Origin: Bacteroidota bacterium
GTDB lineage: Bacteria > Bacteroidota > Ignavibacteria > UBA10030 > UBA8401
Assembly (NCBI GenBank): GCA_041658205.1
Contig: JBBAAO010000001.1
Span: 2,728,001 to 2,792,000, forward strand
Length of the DNA stretch: 64,000 nt
Direction: 5' to 3'
Part shown: positions 1 to 8,270 of the stretch, piece by piece
How the letters are laid out: the number at the start of each line of letters is the position of its first letter
Position numbering within the stretch: position 1 is the first letter of the stretch
Translations under genes and position numbers: made by a program
Notes under the pieces: generated by a model
What the model saw: the letters and a program-made list of their open reading frames with translations, nothing else
Told to the model about the DNA's origin: nothing
Databases searched by the model: none

Positions 1-858
1 AAAACGGCGTTCAAACTTTGTAAATATTTTTATCATGCCGAGTGCGGAAAAATTGAAATCAATACCAGTTGCAAAGCCGCTGCCGTAGTTGAAGATCTTC
101 GCATAATCCAAATACAACGTTGCATCTGCAACGGGAAGTTTGAACAACGGTAGTCCAAGATCAATACCAATAATTGACATCGAACCGGCGTCATAGGTGG
201 TTGTATCGAACGATGCTCCATTTGCCCTAATGACAATGCCGGTATCACGCGCGTCTTTTCGGACGTCACTGGCAAATGTTGCACCAACCTCTACGTTACC
301 GATGACTGGAATTGATGCCGCAGGCGTAAATTGAAGAGGACGTGTATAACCACGCATACCTAGGACACTTGCTCCAGCAAAATCTCCGTACACTGTTTCC
401 ATTCCCCATTTACCAAAATCGAGATCGAACTCTGCTCCCACTTTTCTATTGTCAAAGCTTGGACTATTTTTATAATTATAGAGAATAAAACCATGACCAA
501 GTCTTGCATAATCTAAAGAACCGACACGAGCATAAATTTCTTCACCTTTGGTGCCATATCGAATGTATCGTATAATGCGAATGTAATCGTACGTTTCGTC
601 AAAATCGGCTTTACGAATTTTTTGATCTTTGCTGCTAACATGGAGATTCAGATCAAGACCGACTCCCCATTTTCCAAATGCAATTTCCGGCGCAAGTGAT
701 ACAAGATAGTATGCTTCGCCATCAATCCATGTCATACCAACGCCACCTTTTACTACTCCCTCAGTTCCGCCCCCTTTAGCGGCCGCAGCAGCTTTTTTTT
801 GTCCATACGAAGAAATGATCATCGTCAACAAAAACATCACAATAAAGTATTTTTTCAT
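1..858 (-). CDS. Putative outer-membrane/beta-barrel-type protein (3' part missing)
   Basis: The reading frame is open for 286 codons from ATG at 858 to the window edge, so the C-terminus lies outside. The N-terminus is a signal peptide (MKKYFIVMFLLTMIISSYGQ) followed by an Ala/Gly-rich linker. The rest has alternating hydrophobic/polar stretches with many Tyr, Phe and Gly residues (for example FGKWGVGLDLN, YARVGSLDYARLGHGF), as expected for an outer-membrane barrel. I do not recognise the family. It starts 15 bp after the spmB-like stop, so it is probably the third gene of that operon. Outer-membrane location is inferred. Confidence 0.7.
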   Translation of the reverse strand, partial: MKKYFIVMFLLTMIISSYGQKKAAAAAKGGGTEGVVKGGVGMTWIDGEAYYLVSLAPEIAFGKWGVGLDLNLHVSSKDQKIRKADFDETYDYIRIIRYIRYGTKGEEIYARVGSLDYARLGHGFILYNYKNSPSFDNRKVGAEFDLDFGKWGMETVYGDFAGASVLGMRGYTRPLQFTPAASIPVIGNVEVGATFASDVRKDARDTGIVIRANGASFDTTTYDAGSMSIIGIDLGLPLFKLPVADATLYLDYAKIFNYGSGFATGIDFNFSALGMIKIFTKFERRF

Positions 859-873
859 GGTATCCCCTGACAA

Positions 874-1422
874 TTATAAACTAAATAAGATCCGCACAAT
901 AAATACCGCACCAAGCATTCCAAAAAAATCGGCAATTAAACCGGCAGGCAGTGCATGCCTGGTATTTTTGATTCCCACCGAACCAAAATACACTGCTAAA
1001 ATATAGAATGTTGTTTCACTGCTTCCAAACATCGTGGATGCAAGAACGCCAATAAACGAATCGGGTCCGTTCGTTTTCATCAACTCCGTCATCAAACCCA
1101 TTGAACCACTTCCGGAAAGAGGACGAAGGAGTGCGAGCGGAAGTACATCCGCCGGCATTCCAATCAAATTGGTTACCGGTGAAAGAATGGCAACAACAAC
1201 ATCCATTGCACCGCTTGCACGAAATACGCCGATGGCAAATAACATTGCAACAAGGTACGGAATGATCTTCACGGCCGTATTAAAACCGTCTTTTGCCCCT
1301 TCAACAAATACTTCATACACTTTTACTTTTTTAACCAACCCCCAACCCAAAAAGACAAGAATAAACATCGGGATGGCTATGGCGGAGATAAGAGTGACGA
1401 TGGTTTTAAATACTTCAACCAT
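874..1422 (-). CDS. spmB: SpmB-like nucleoside-recognition (Gate) membrane protein
   Basis: A 182-residue, very hydrophobic protein with about five membrane segments. The middle carries the Gate/nucleoside-recognition signature seen in SpmB (RPLSGSGSMGLMTELM, then GVLASTMFGSSETTFYILAV and a VG-rich helix). The start has a perfect Shine-Dalgarno (GGAGG) and overlaps the end of the spmA-like gene by 8 bp, so the two are translationally coupled. In Bacillus the SpmA/SpmB pair affects spore-core dehydration. Nothing in this window suggests sporulation, so a role in transporting or sensing a small molecule is more likely; the substrate is unknown. Confidence 0.85.
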   Translation of the reverse strand: MVEVFKTIVTLISAIAIPMFILVFLGWGLVKKVKVYEVFVEGAKDGFNTAVKIIPYLVAMLFAIGVFRASGAMDVVVAILSPVTNLIGMPADVLPLALLRPLSGSGSMGLMTELMKTNGPDSFIGVLASTMFGSSETTFYILAVYFGSVGIKNTRHALPAGLIADFFGMLGAVFIVRILFSL

Positions 1423-2410
1423 TGTTTACCTCCGGTTCTGATACTTCCATTTCCTTTTTGTATTTCGGAAGCCGTTGTAATAATTTTACCGCAATCAATC
1501 CGGAGACCGTTGCACACCCTGCACCAAAGATTGATGTCCCAATTATAATACCCGGGTCAGCCGATCCAAGTCCGGCACGAATGGCAATTGCTGTAGCCGG
1601 TATAAGTGTGAGTCCGGCCGTGTTCACGACAAGAAACGTACACATTGCATTGGATGCTGTTCCCGCTTTTGGATTTAGTTTATTCAACTCTTCCATCGCT
1701 TTTAATCCCATCGGTGTTGCAGCATTGTTCAAGCCGAACATGTTCGCGGCAATATTCATAATCATTGCAGCCACGGCAGGATGATTTGGAGGAACATCCG
1801 GAAACAATTGTCGTGTAATTGGCGTCATCAATTTTGTCAGCATTTCAAGAAGTCCAGCCGCTTCACCGACCTTCATAATCCCAAGCCAGAGAGCCATTAC
1901 GCCGATCAATCCAAGAGAAATCGTCACTGCGGTATCCGCAAAATCGATTGCCGCTCTTGTGACCGCTTTAATTTTGACATAGGAGACTTTCTCCATCTTG
2001 ATCGTAATCTCACGCGTAGCACCGTTTAGCGAAAGAACTTCAGCTTCCAATTTCTCTTTCCCTCCAGCTGCTTTTGCCATTTCTTTCCAAAAGAGTGGAG
2101 TTGCGTCAGAGATTTTCATTTCTAGTTTTTGTTTGCCGGATGATAGCGTCGTCAGAAGTACCGGTTGTCGAATTTCAGATTGTTGAATGTGTGCTGAAGA
2201 AGGATTATAGAACTGATTGAATGTTGCAGCAGTCAGAATGATTTCTCCTTCATATGAAGGATTCACAGCTGCGATCTGTTGTTTTTGATTGAAGTGTGCA
2301 GTGAGCGAAACACCATTTCGATATGTATTTGTTATTTCATCATTAATATCTCTTCCCACAGCGGTGAAAATTCCGATGAGAAGCAAAGAAATCCAAACAT
2401 AATTAAGCAT
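1415..2410 (-). CDS. spmA: SpmA-like nucleoside-recognition membrane protein with soluble insert
   Basis: 331 residues from the ATG at 2410; an earlier TTG in frame is less likely. A first membrane helix (residues 1-18) is followed by about 110 mostly soluble residues (ATFNQFYNPSSAHIQQSE... EAEVLSLNGATREITIKMEKV). The canonical SpmA membrane core comes next (FADTAVTISLGLIGVMALWLG, FGLNNAATPMGLKAMEELN, NAMCTFLVVNTAGLTLIPA). Bacillus SpmA is about 196 residues, so the soluble part is extra. A -35/-10 promoter lies just upstream (2453-2481). It forms an operon with the spmB-like gene and the partial outer-membrane-type gene. Confidence 0.85.
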   Translation of the reverse strand: MLNYVWISLLLIGIFTAVGRDINDEITNTYRNGVSLTAHFNQKQQIAAVNPSYEGEIILTAATFNQFYNPSSAHIQQSEIRQPVLLTTLSSGKQKLEMKISDATPLFWKEMAKAAGGKEKLEAEVLSLNGATREITIKMEKVSYVKIKAVTRAAIDFADTAVTISLGLIGVMALWLGIMKVGEAAGLLEMLTKLMTPITRQLFPDVPPNHPAVAAMIMNIAANMFGLNNAATPMGLKAMEELNKLNPKAGTASNAMCTFLVVNTAGLTLIPATAIAIRAGLGSADPGIIIGTSIFGAGCATVSGLIAVKLLQRLPKYKKEMEVSEPEVNNG

Positions 2411-2452
2411 TGGCAAACCGCGTCGTTAATGATCCTATTGTTTCGCTTTTAC

Positions 2453-2481
2453 AATATAACCGATGAAAAAAAATGAAGCAA
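2453..2481 (-). promoter_or_regulatory. Sigma-70-type promoter for the spmA operon
   Basis: On the minus strand, TTGCTT (2476-2481) and TATATT (2453-2458) are separated by exactly 17 bases. This predicts transcription from about 2446 and a leader of about 35 bases before the ATG at 2410. The call rests on sequence match only. Confidence 0.55.
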
Positions 2482-2515
2482 GGAAATGTTATGAAAAGAT
2501 TTTGTGTATAAAGCA

Positions 2516-2556
2516 CAAAGACCTTGCAGAACTATTTTTTCTACAAGGTCTTTTTC
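2516..2556 (-). terminator. Hairpin after the phosphorelay operon
   Basis: AAAGACCTTG and CAAGGTCTTT form a 10-bp perfect stem around a 17-base T-rich loop, 20-60 bp beyond the stop of the receiver-kinase gene. The T-run after the stem is better on the plus strand (CTTTTT) than on the minus strand (CTTTGTGCTTTA), so termination on the minus strand may be weak. It also resembles the short palindromes scattered elsewhere in this window. Confidence 0.45.
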
Positions 2557-2574
2557 AACTCATCATCAGAACCA

Positions 2575-3711
2575 TTACTTTTCCGGTTGTGCAGGGAGGG
2601 TAAACACAAAGATGGCTCCGTTATTTGCTTCACTTGTCACCGAAATTGTACCGCCGTGTGCTTGAACAATCAGTTTACAGATCGCCAGCCCAAGACCGGT
2701 CCCCTTTTCTTTGATCTTATTGGAAGAAGAGACCTGGCGGTATTGTTCAAATAACAAGGATATTTCTTCAGGTTTAATGCCAATACCAGAATCGCTTACG
2801 GAGACTTTGATGAAGCTTTGTTTCTGATCCGGAGATATTTCCTTTTCTACTTTAATACCAACGGAACCATTATCCGGAGTAAATTTCATGGCATTCGATA
2901 AGAGATTCGTCATCAACTGAACAACCTTTCCCGAATCAGCATCAACACGCGGCAGATCGGGATTAATATCCGTATGAAGATTAATATTCTTCTTTTTAAA
3001 CTGAAGCAGGAACGGCTGCAATGACTCTTCAATCATCTCGTGAATGGTAATCGTTTGTTTATTCAACAACATTTGTCCGGCTTGATATTTCGACAAATCA
3101 AGAAGATCGTTCACCAAATTCGACATCCCTCTGGTTGATGCCAAAACCGTTTCCATCAATTTTAAACTATCCGAATCCAACGGCTTGCCGCCGCCGTGAT
3201 GTCGAAGAAGATAATCGATACTGCTGATGATAATGGTGAGTGGTGTGCGAAGATCGTGAACAAGCATCGCCATAAACTGCGATTTCACCTGTTCCAATTC
3301 ACGCTGCATAGCCATAACACGATAAATAGAACGGACACGCGCGAACAATTCTTCCAGATCAATTGGCTTTGTTAAATATTCTTCGGCGCCAAGCAAAATT
3401 CCTTCAGCAATACTTTGCGGATCACGTTTAATTGCCGTCAAGAAAATAACCGGAATCCTCGATGTTGCCGGATTTGCGCGAAGACGGCGAAGCGTTTCAA
3501 AACCATCCATCTCCGGCATTTGAATATCCAGGACAATCATATCCGGCTGCTGTTCTTCTGCTACCAGAAGACATTCTTTTCCGCTTGCCGCACGAAACAT
3601 GGTAATCGGTTTTTTCTTCAGTGCAAATTCCAGGAGATCGAGGTTATCCTCGGTATCATCCACAAACAACACTTTCGGTATCATGGGAACTGATTCTTCT
3701 TGATCGAACAT
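2575..3711 (-). CDS. Receiver domain-histidine kinase fusion (REC-HisKA-HATPase_c)
   Basis: 378 residues and no membrane segment, so cytoplasmic. Residues 10-130 are a receiver domain (VLFVDDTEDN; phospho-acceptor D62 in MIVLDIQMPEMDG; conserved Lys in LTKPIDL). HisKA follows with the phospho-His near residue 153 (MLVHDLRTPLTIIISS). The C-terminal ATPase has N (LLSNAMKFT), G1 (DSGIGI) and G2 (GTGLGLAI) boxes. A purine-rich SD (GAGAAAGAG) precedes the ATG. The gene begins 14 bp after the hybrid kinase stop, as the last gene of a three-gene operon. An input phosphoryl group from the upstream kinase could gate its activity; the target is unknown because no output domain is encoded nearby. Confidence 0.9.
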   Translation of the reverse strand: MFDQEESVPMIPKVLFVDDTEDNLDLLEFALKKKPITMFRAASGKECLLVAEEQQPDMIVLDIQMPEMDGFETLRRLRANPATSRIPVIFLTAIKRDPQSIAEGILLGAEEYLTKPIDLEELFARVRSIYRVMAMQRELEQVKSQFMAMLVHDLRTPLTIIISSIDYLLRHHGGGKPLDSDSLKLMETVLASTRGMSNLVNDLLDLSKYQAGQMLLNKQTITIHEMIEESLQPFLLQFKKKNINLHTDINPDLPRVDADSGKVVQLMTNLLSNAMKFTPDNGSVGIKVEKEISPDQKQSFIKVSVSDSGIGIKPEEISLLFEQYRQVSSSNKIKEKGTGLGLAICKLIVQAHGGTISVTSEANNGAIFVFTLPAQPEK

Positions 3712-3725
3712 AAATTCTCTTTCTC

Positions 3726-6605
3726 TTACGTTACATGTTGAATCGACTTCTTAATTGCAGAAGCGATGGTGTCTGCCGAATAATCTTTTTTCTTTAATAA
3801 TTCAGCTGTCATATTATTGATTTCAGCGATCTGTGATTCTGATAAATCAATCCCGGTCAGGATGATGACGGGAATTGAATGCCACTGCTCCGATTGTTTC
3901 AATTTTCTCAGCATTTCAAATCCATCCATCACCGGCATGCTCAGATCGAGTAAAATCAATGACGGTCTGCTTACTTCAATATTTGAAAGTGCTACTTTGC
4001 CGTTATTTGCTGACTGAACAATATATCCTGCATCTTGAAGTACTTTCACAAGTAATGATCGAAAATCATCGTTATCATCCACAACCAACACGTGTTTATC
4101 ATCGACAGAAATTGCTTTTCGAACGGTTTTCAATACGAGTGAAACATCGGCCGGTTTCGGTAAATAATCAATCGCTCCTAATGAAAAAGCAAGCGGGATA
4201 TTATCCACCATCGAATGGATCAGCACCGGAATATTCTGCGTTAATGGATTCGCTTTCAATTCCCGCAACACCTGCCATCCATCTTTTTTGGGCATCATGA
4301 TATCAAGGGTAATCACAGATGGCTGAAGTTTTTCCGCTAATTTTATTCCGTCATCACCAGAGTTTGCGCCAAAGACTGCAAATCCTTCGGGGACTAGATA
4401 ATTGCGAAGAATTTCGATTACATCCGGTTCATCATCTATACAAACCACCCGCGTTTCGCCGCCATTCTTTACGATTGGGATATCCAATTTTTGAATTTGC
4501 TGTACTACCGGCAATTCTTTCACAACCGGCGGTTGAGGTACCGCAGTCACAACATCGGCCTTATCGTTACTTTGGTACTGTGGTGGTACGGAAAGTGTAA
4601 AGGTTGATCCCATTCCTACAACACTCTCAGCGATAAGGTCACCACCAAGCAGTTGAGCAAGTCTTCTGGCAATGGGAAGTCCCAGGCCGGTTCCTTGATA
4701 TTTTCGGGAATGGCTGTTGTCCACCTGAGAAAATTCTTCAAAAATTTTACTGATATTTTTGGGTTCAATTCCAATACCAGAATCAACCACGGAGATTTTT
4801 ATCATCGGTGATTCAAACCGCGCTCTGATGGTAATGGTTCCATTTTCATCCGTAAACTTTGCCGCATTACTAAGGAGGTTTACAAGAATCTGCTTCATCT
4901 TCAAAACATCCGAATTGATCACGGGAATATCCGGACCAATATCGTCTTTTAAGTGAATATTTTTTTGACGAATCAATGATTCCGCAGTCATGACCGCTCC
5001 GTTAATGACCCCCTCAATTGTCTCCGATTCGATGCTGACATGCATTCGTCCGGATTCGATCTTGGAGAAATCAAGAATATCATTGATCAACTGCAGCAGA
5101 TGTTTTCCATTCTTCAGAACTTTTTCCAGCGCCTTTCGCTGATCCGCAGTCAATGGATCTCCGCGATCTCCAAGCAAAATGGACGAGAATCCTATAATAG
5201 AGTTGAGCGGTGTGCGAAGTTCATGCGACATATTGGAAAGGAAGTCGGACTTCACACGATACGCTTTTTCCAGTTCCTGTGTTTTCGTATTCAATTCATC
5301 GTGTTTCTTTGAAATTTCTCTCGACAATTCCTGTGTAGCTTCATAGTTCTGCACGTTGGTTATGGCAACACCCATTTGCGGAAGCGAACTTTCGACCAGA
5401 TCTCGCGTTAACGCAGTGAAACGCTGCATAGAACCGAAGATTAATACTCCGATCAAATTTTCTTGGAACAGGATCGGAAAAGCGTACGTATACGACGGAA
5501 TTGAAGATTGAATTCCAGTATCGATCGAAAATTTTGCATTCATCGCAACATCGAATACTTCCAATGATTGCTTCAATCGCGCGCACTCACCAACAACGCC
5601 TTCGCCGATGGAGAACGAGGCAGCGCTTCCAATCTCTTTCGGGAATGCATATCTGCCGGTTAATGTCAGTTTTCCCGTTTCCTTATTATAGATATACAAC
5701 GCACCGATACCCGAATGCGTCTGCTGACATAACAAATCCAAACTCTCCGTGATCACTCCGGTAAAGGTAGAATTTCGATTGAGAGTGGTCATCATATCCG
5801 AATATGATTTTACACGGGTGTAATTTTCATTCAGCATTGTTGACATACGATTAAACTCAACGGCTAGCTGTCCAAACTCATCAACACGATTAAGATTGAT
5901 GGACACAAACTTCGACTCCATGATACTGCGAGTACCTTCTTGGAGTTGTTGAAGCGGCCTTGTAATAGATCGGCTCAAAACAAATCCTAACGCAATAGCA
6001 AAAATGGCAAACAAGATGTTTACAAAAAGAATAAATTGTGACAGCTCGGAACCCAATTCTTTTGCATAGTCGATGCGTTGCGATTGCGACAGGAGCGATT
6101 TTTCATAAATAGACGCCGTTAACAAACGAGCTTGAGCAAGATAATTTCGTTCCGTCTCTTCTTTATCGATAGATTGTGTAATAACATCAACAGAGTCTTT
6201 GAGTGTTGTACCGTCGGCGATTTTCATTCTTGGTTCACCGACATAATGTGTCCAATCAAAAAATAGTGTCTCAACCTGATCGAGTGTCGTCAAGGATGAT
6301 GAGTCGATGACTGTTCCTTTAATTTCTCCAATCAGATTTTCAAATCCGTTCAGTCCATTAATAAACGAGGCTTTGAATTGAGGATTCTTCGATTTTGCAT
6401 AGAGATCCAGATATTCAGGAATGTCAACTAGTTGTGACCGTAGACGTTCCAGATTATTAAGGAACTTCACTTCCGAACTTGACGATTTGTATTCTTTTTC
6501 AATCTGTAATTGCCGGGTGATGACTATCGCTGTCATCGCAACAAGTACGATTAACAAAAAACCAAAATATGCTAATACTTTAAAATATACTTTTGAACGA
6601 AACAT
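3726..6605 (-). CDS. Hybrid sensor histidine kinase (TM-sensor-TM-HAMP-GAF-HisKA-HATPase-REC-REC)
   Basis: 959 residues. Membrane helices lie near 10-29 and 188-212 and bracket a roughly 160-residue, mostly helical extracytoplasmic sensor region. HAMP is at about 213-265 and GAF at about 275-420. A coiled-coil linker leads to HisKA with the phospho-His near 460 (NMSHELRTPLNSIIGFSS). The ATPase domain is at about 535-675 (LLSNAAKFT, DSGIGI, GTGLGLPIA). Two C-terminal receivers follow, with Asp near 768 (ITLDIMMPKKDG) and 887 (LILLDLSMPVMDG). A Pro/Val-rich linker separates kinase and receivers. The signal sensed by the N-terminal region and by GAF cannot be told from sequence. Confidence 0.93.
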   Translation of the reverse strand: MFRSKVYFKVLAYFGFLLIVLVAMTAIVITRQLQIEKEYKSSSSEVKFLNNLERLRSQLVDIPEYLDLYAKSKNPQFKASFINGLNGFENLIGEIKGTVIDSSSLTTLDQVETLFFDWTHYVGEPRMKIADGTTLKDSVDVITQSIDKEETERNYLAQARLLTASIYEKSLLSQSQRIDYAKELGSELSQFILFVNILFAIFAIALGFVLSRSITRPLQQLQEGTRSIMESKFVSINLNRVDEFGQLAVEFNRMSTMLNENYTRVKSYSDMMTTLNRNSTFTGVITESLDLLCQQTHSGIGALYIYNKETGKLTLTGRYAFPKEIGSAASFSIGEGVVGECARLKQSLEVFDVAMNAKFSIDTGIQSSIPSYTYAFPILFQENLIGVLIFGSMQRFTALTRDLVESSLPQMGVAITNVQNYEATQELSREISKKHDELNTKTQELEKAYRVKSDFLSNMSHELRTPLNSIIGFSSILLGDRGDPLTADQRKALEKVLKNGKHLLQLINDILDFSKIESGRMHVSIESETIEGVINGAVMTAESLIRQKNIHLKDDIGPDIPVINSDVLKMKQILVNLLSNAAKFTDENGTITIRARFESPMIKISVVDSGIGIEPKNISKIFEEFSQVDNSHSRKYQGTGLGLPIARRLAQLLGGDLIAESVVGMGSTFTLSVPPQYQSNDKADVVTAVPQPPVVKELPVVQQIQKLDIPIVKNGGETRVVCIDDEPDVIEILRNYLVPEGFAVFGANSGDDGIKLAEKLQPSVITLDIMMPKKDGWQVLRELKANPLTQNIPVLIHSMVDNIPLAFSLGAIDYLPKPADVSLVLKTVRKAISVDDKHVLVVDDNDDFRSLLVKVLQDAGYIVQSANNGKVALSNIEVSRPSLILLDLSMPVMDGFEMLRKLKQSEQWHSIPVIILTGIDLSESQIAEINNMTAELLKKKDYSADTIASAIKKSIQHVT

Positions 6606-6615
6606 ATTTTATCAG

Positions 6616-6990
6616 TTATATATTTGTGTATTTACGAATAAGACGAGTTAATTCGTCCGGATCCATTGGTTTTGTATAATGCTCTACGCAACCAATGGAT
6701 TTTGTCAGCGTTTTATCTTCCACACGAGCTTGCGCGGTAAAGGCAATAATCGGTATGTGTTGAATAACCGGATTTGCTTTAATAAGCTTCACAGCAGTAA
6801 ATCCATCCATAACAGGCATCTGCATATCCATCAAAACTAAATCCGGAAGATGTTGTTCTGCCAAATCGACTGCTTCTTTCCCATTTTCAGCAAGTAATAA
6901 TTCTATATCCAACCCGCTCCGTTTCACCATAAATACTATTAGGTCGCGGTTGTCTTCATCATCTTCTGCCAAAAGGACTTTCTTTACCAT
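6616..6990 (-). CDS. Single-domain response regulator (CheY/DivK type)
   Basis: 124 residues forming one receiver domain and nothing else. It has the acidic pocket (LLAEDDEDN), phospho-acceptor D55 (LVLMDMQMPVMDGF), the Thr in IAFTAQ and the Lys in YTKPMDPDEL. With no output domain it should act by protein-protein contact or as a phosphate shuttle between the two kinases. It is the first gene of the operon, ending 10 bp before the hybrid kinase start. No strong SD is visible, and I found no convincing promoter in the upstream region. Confidence 0.9.
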   Translation of the reverse strand: MVKKVLLAEDDEDNRDLIVFMVKRSGLDIELLLAENGKEAVDLAEQHLPDLVLMDMQMPVMDGFTAVKLIKANPVIQHIPIIAFTAQARVEDKTLTKSIGCVEHYTKPMDPDELTRLIRKYTNI

Positions 6991-7570
6991 AAATTCAAAT
7001 ACTCTCTGCTTGTTTTATACGAAGTAGTCAAAGTTATGAAGCAAGTCAATGAGATGCAATACAGAAAAATGGGCAATTCCGCTGCGGTTTAATAACATCA
7101 AAACTCACTTTATTTTGATAATTGACCATTCGCACCTTATAATACTCTAATACAATACATTAAACACCAAGTTATTTTTATCACAGCTCCAATATGAAAC
7201 AAAACAGTTCAATAATTCTTCATAGATATATTTTTCTTTGCAAGTACTCAGCGTTTATGATTTTTTGCCACTAAAACACGAAAACACCACATTTCACAAA
7301 TCTTTTTGAGGTGATGGTTCAAAAAATTTTCACTTTCGTGTTTTCGTGATTTGGTGGCATGTTTTTGAATTTTTATGTAATGCTGCTGAGTAGTTAATTT
7401 TCTTTTACGTTAAGGAAGAAACTTATTCAGAATCAACAAGTGCAATGTCCTATTTTGTCTTTTCTCAGTTCCGCATTGAATGATATTGATCCTTCGTACC
7501 GATTATTTCACTCAGTTGTATTACACGTCAAAAAATCGTACATACAGTGAGAAAATCTAGGAGTTGAAGA
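6991..7570. other. 580-bp intergenic region between divergent genes
   Basis: This region separates the minus-strand phosphorelay operon from plus-strand tmk. It holds the 94-bp inverted repeat at 7266-7359. The flanks are AT-rich with no credible reading frame. A tmk Shine-Dalgarno (TAGGAG) sits at the right end. Both operons must have promoters here, but no match was good enough to call. Confidence 0.6.
7266..7359. repeat. 94-bp imperfect inverted repeat (dispersed-element-like)
   Basis: The left arm begins TGCCACTAAAACACGAAAAC and the right arm, read in reverse complement, begins TGCCACCAAATCACGAAAAC. They match over about 25 bases with few differences and enclose about 40 bases. The element ends exactly in TGCCA/TGGCA and encodes nothing. 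It looks like a small dispersed palindromic element rather than a terminator. Confidence 0.7.
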
Positions 7571-8197
7571 ATGTTCCTTTCGTTTGAAGGCATCGATTGT
7601 TGCGGAAAAACGACTCAAGCAAAATTGCTCGTCGAAAAACTAAAGAATCAGAATCGTGAGGTCTTGTTTTTACGGGAACCTGGCGGTACGGAAATTTCCG
7701 AACAAATCCGGCAGATCTTGTTGCATAAAAAGAACTTAAAGATGACACAAATCTCTGAGTTACTGCTCTTTTCTGCCAGCCGTGCACAATTGGTGAGCGA
7801 AGTGATTAAACCTGCGTTGGCGAAAAAAACCATTGTGATTTCAGATCGATTTGTCGATTCAACAACCGCTTATCAGGGATACGGCCGGGGTTTGCATCAC
7901 GGCGGTGTCAAAGGAATTAATGCTATTGCCACAAACGGATTAATGCCGAAAAAAACATTTTTCATTGATATCTCTACGCAGGAAATGTATCAACGCCGTC
8001 AAGCAAGCCATCAGGAAATTGACCGGATGGAAATGAGCAATGAAGAATTTTATCAACGCGTACGAGATGGATACTTGCAACTTGCTAAAGAAGAACCGTC
8101 CCGATTTGTTACAATCGACGGAAAACAACCGATCGAATCGATCCATGAAATTATTTGGAAAGAAATAGATGGATTGTTACCAACGGAAGAGATATAA
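7571..8197 (+). CDS. tmk: Thymidylate (dTMP) kinase
   Basis: 208 residues, the usual length. It phosphorylates dTMP to dTDP with ATP in dTTP synthesis. Visible motifs: P-loop in FEGIDCCGKTTQAK (residues 5-18), the DR(Y/F) motif DRFVDSTTAYQGYGRG that binds the nucleotide, LFSASRAQL, and a LID-like segment QRRQASHQEIDRME. The usual GxxGxGKT glycine/serine pair of the P-loop is Cys-Cys here. The start has a TAGGAG SD at 7559-7563. It stands alone on the plus strand and converges with the DUF1684 gene. Confidence 0.95.
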   Translation: MFLSFEGIDCCGKTTQAKLLVEKLKNQNREVLFLREPGGTEISEQIRQILLHKKNLKMTQISELLLFSASRAQLVSEVIKPALAKKTIVISDRFVDSTTAYQGYGRGLHHGGVKGINAIATNGLMPKKTFFIDISTQEMYQRRQASHQEIDRMEMSNEEFYQRVRDGYLQLAKEEPSRFVTIDGKQPIESIHEIIWKEIDGLLPTEEI

Positions 8198-8270
8198 CAC
8201 CATTCCGCACTTCTCACCGCACAGGTACATCAATTATTGTAGTTTGATTCTGGAGAATGGACGCAGTTGT

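Noticed and set aside
874..2410. Sporulation role for the spmA/spmB pair
   Set aside because: No other sporulation gene is present and the window has strong Gram-negative features such as T9SS, PorV, DsbD and lipoproteins.
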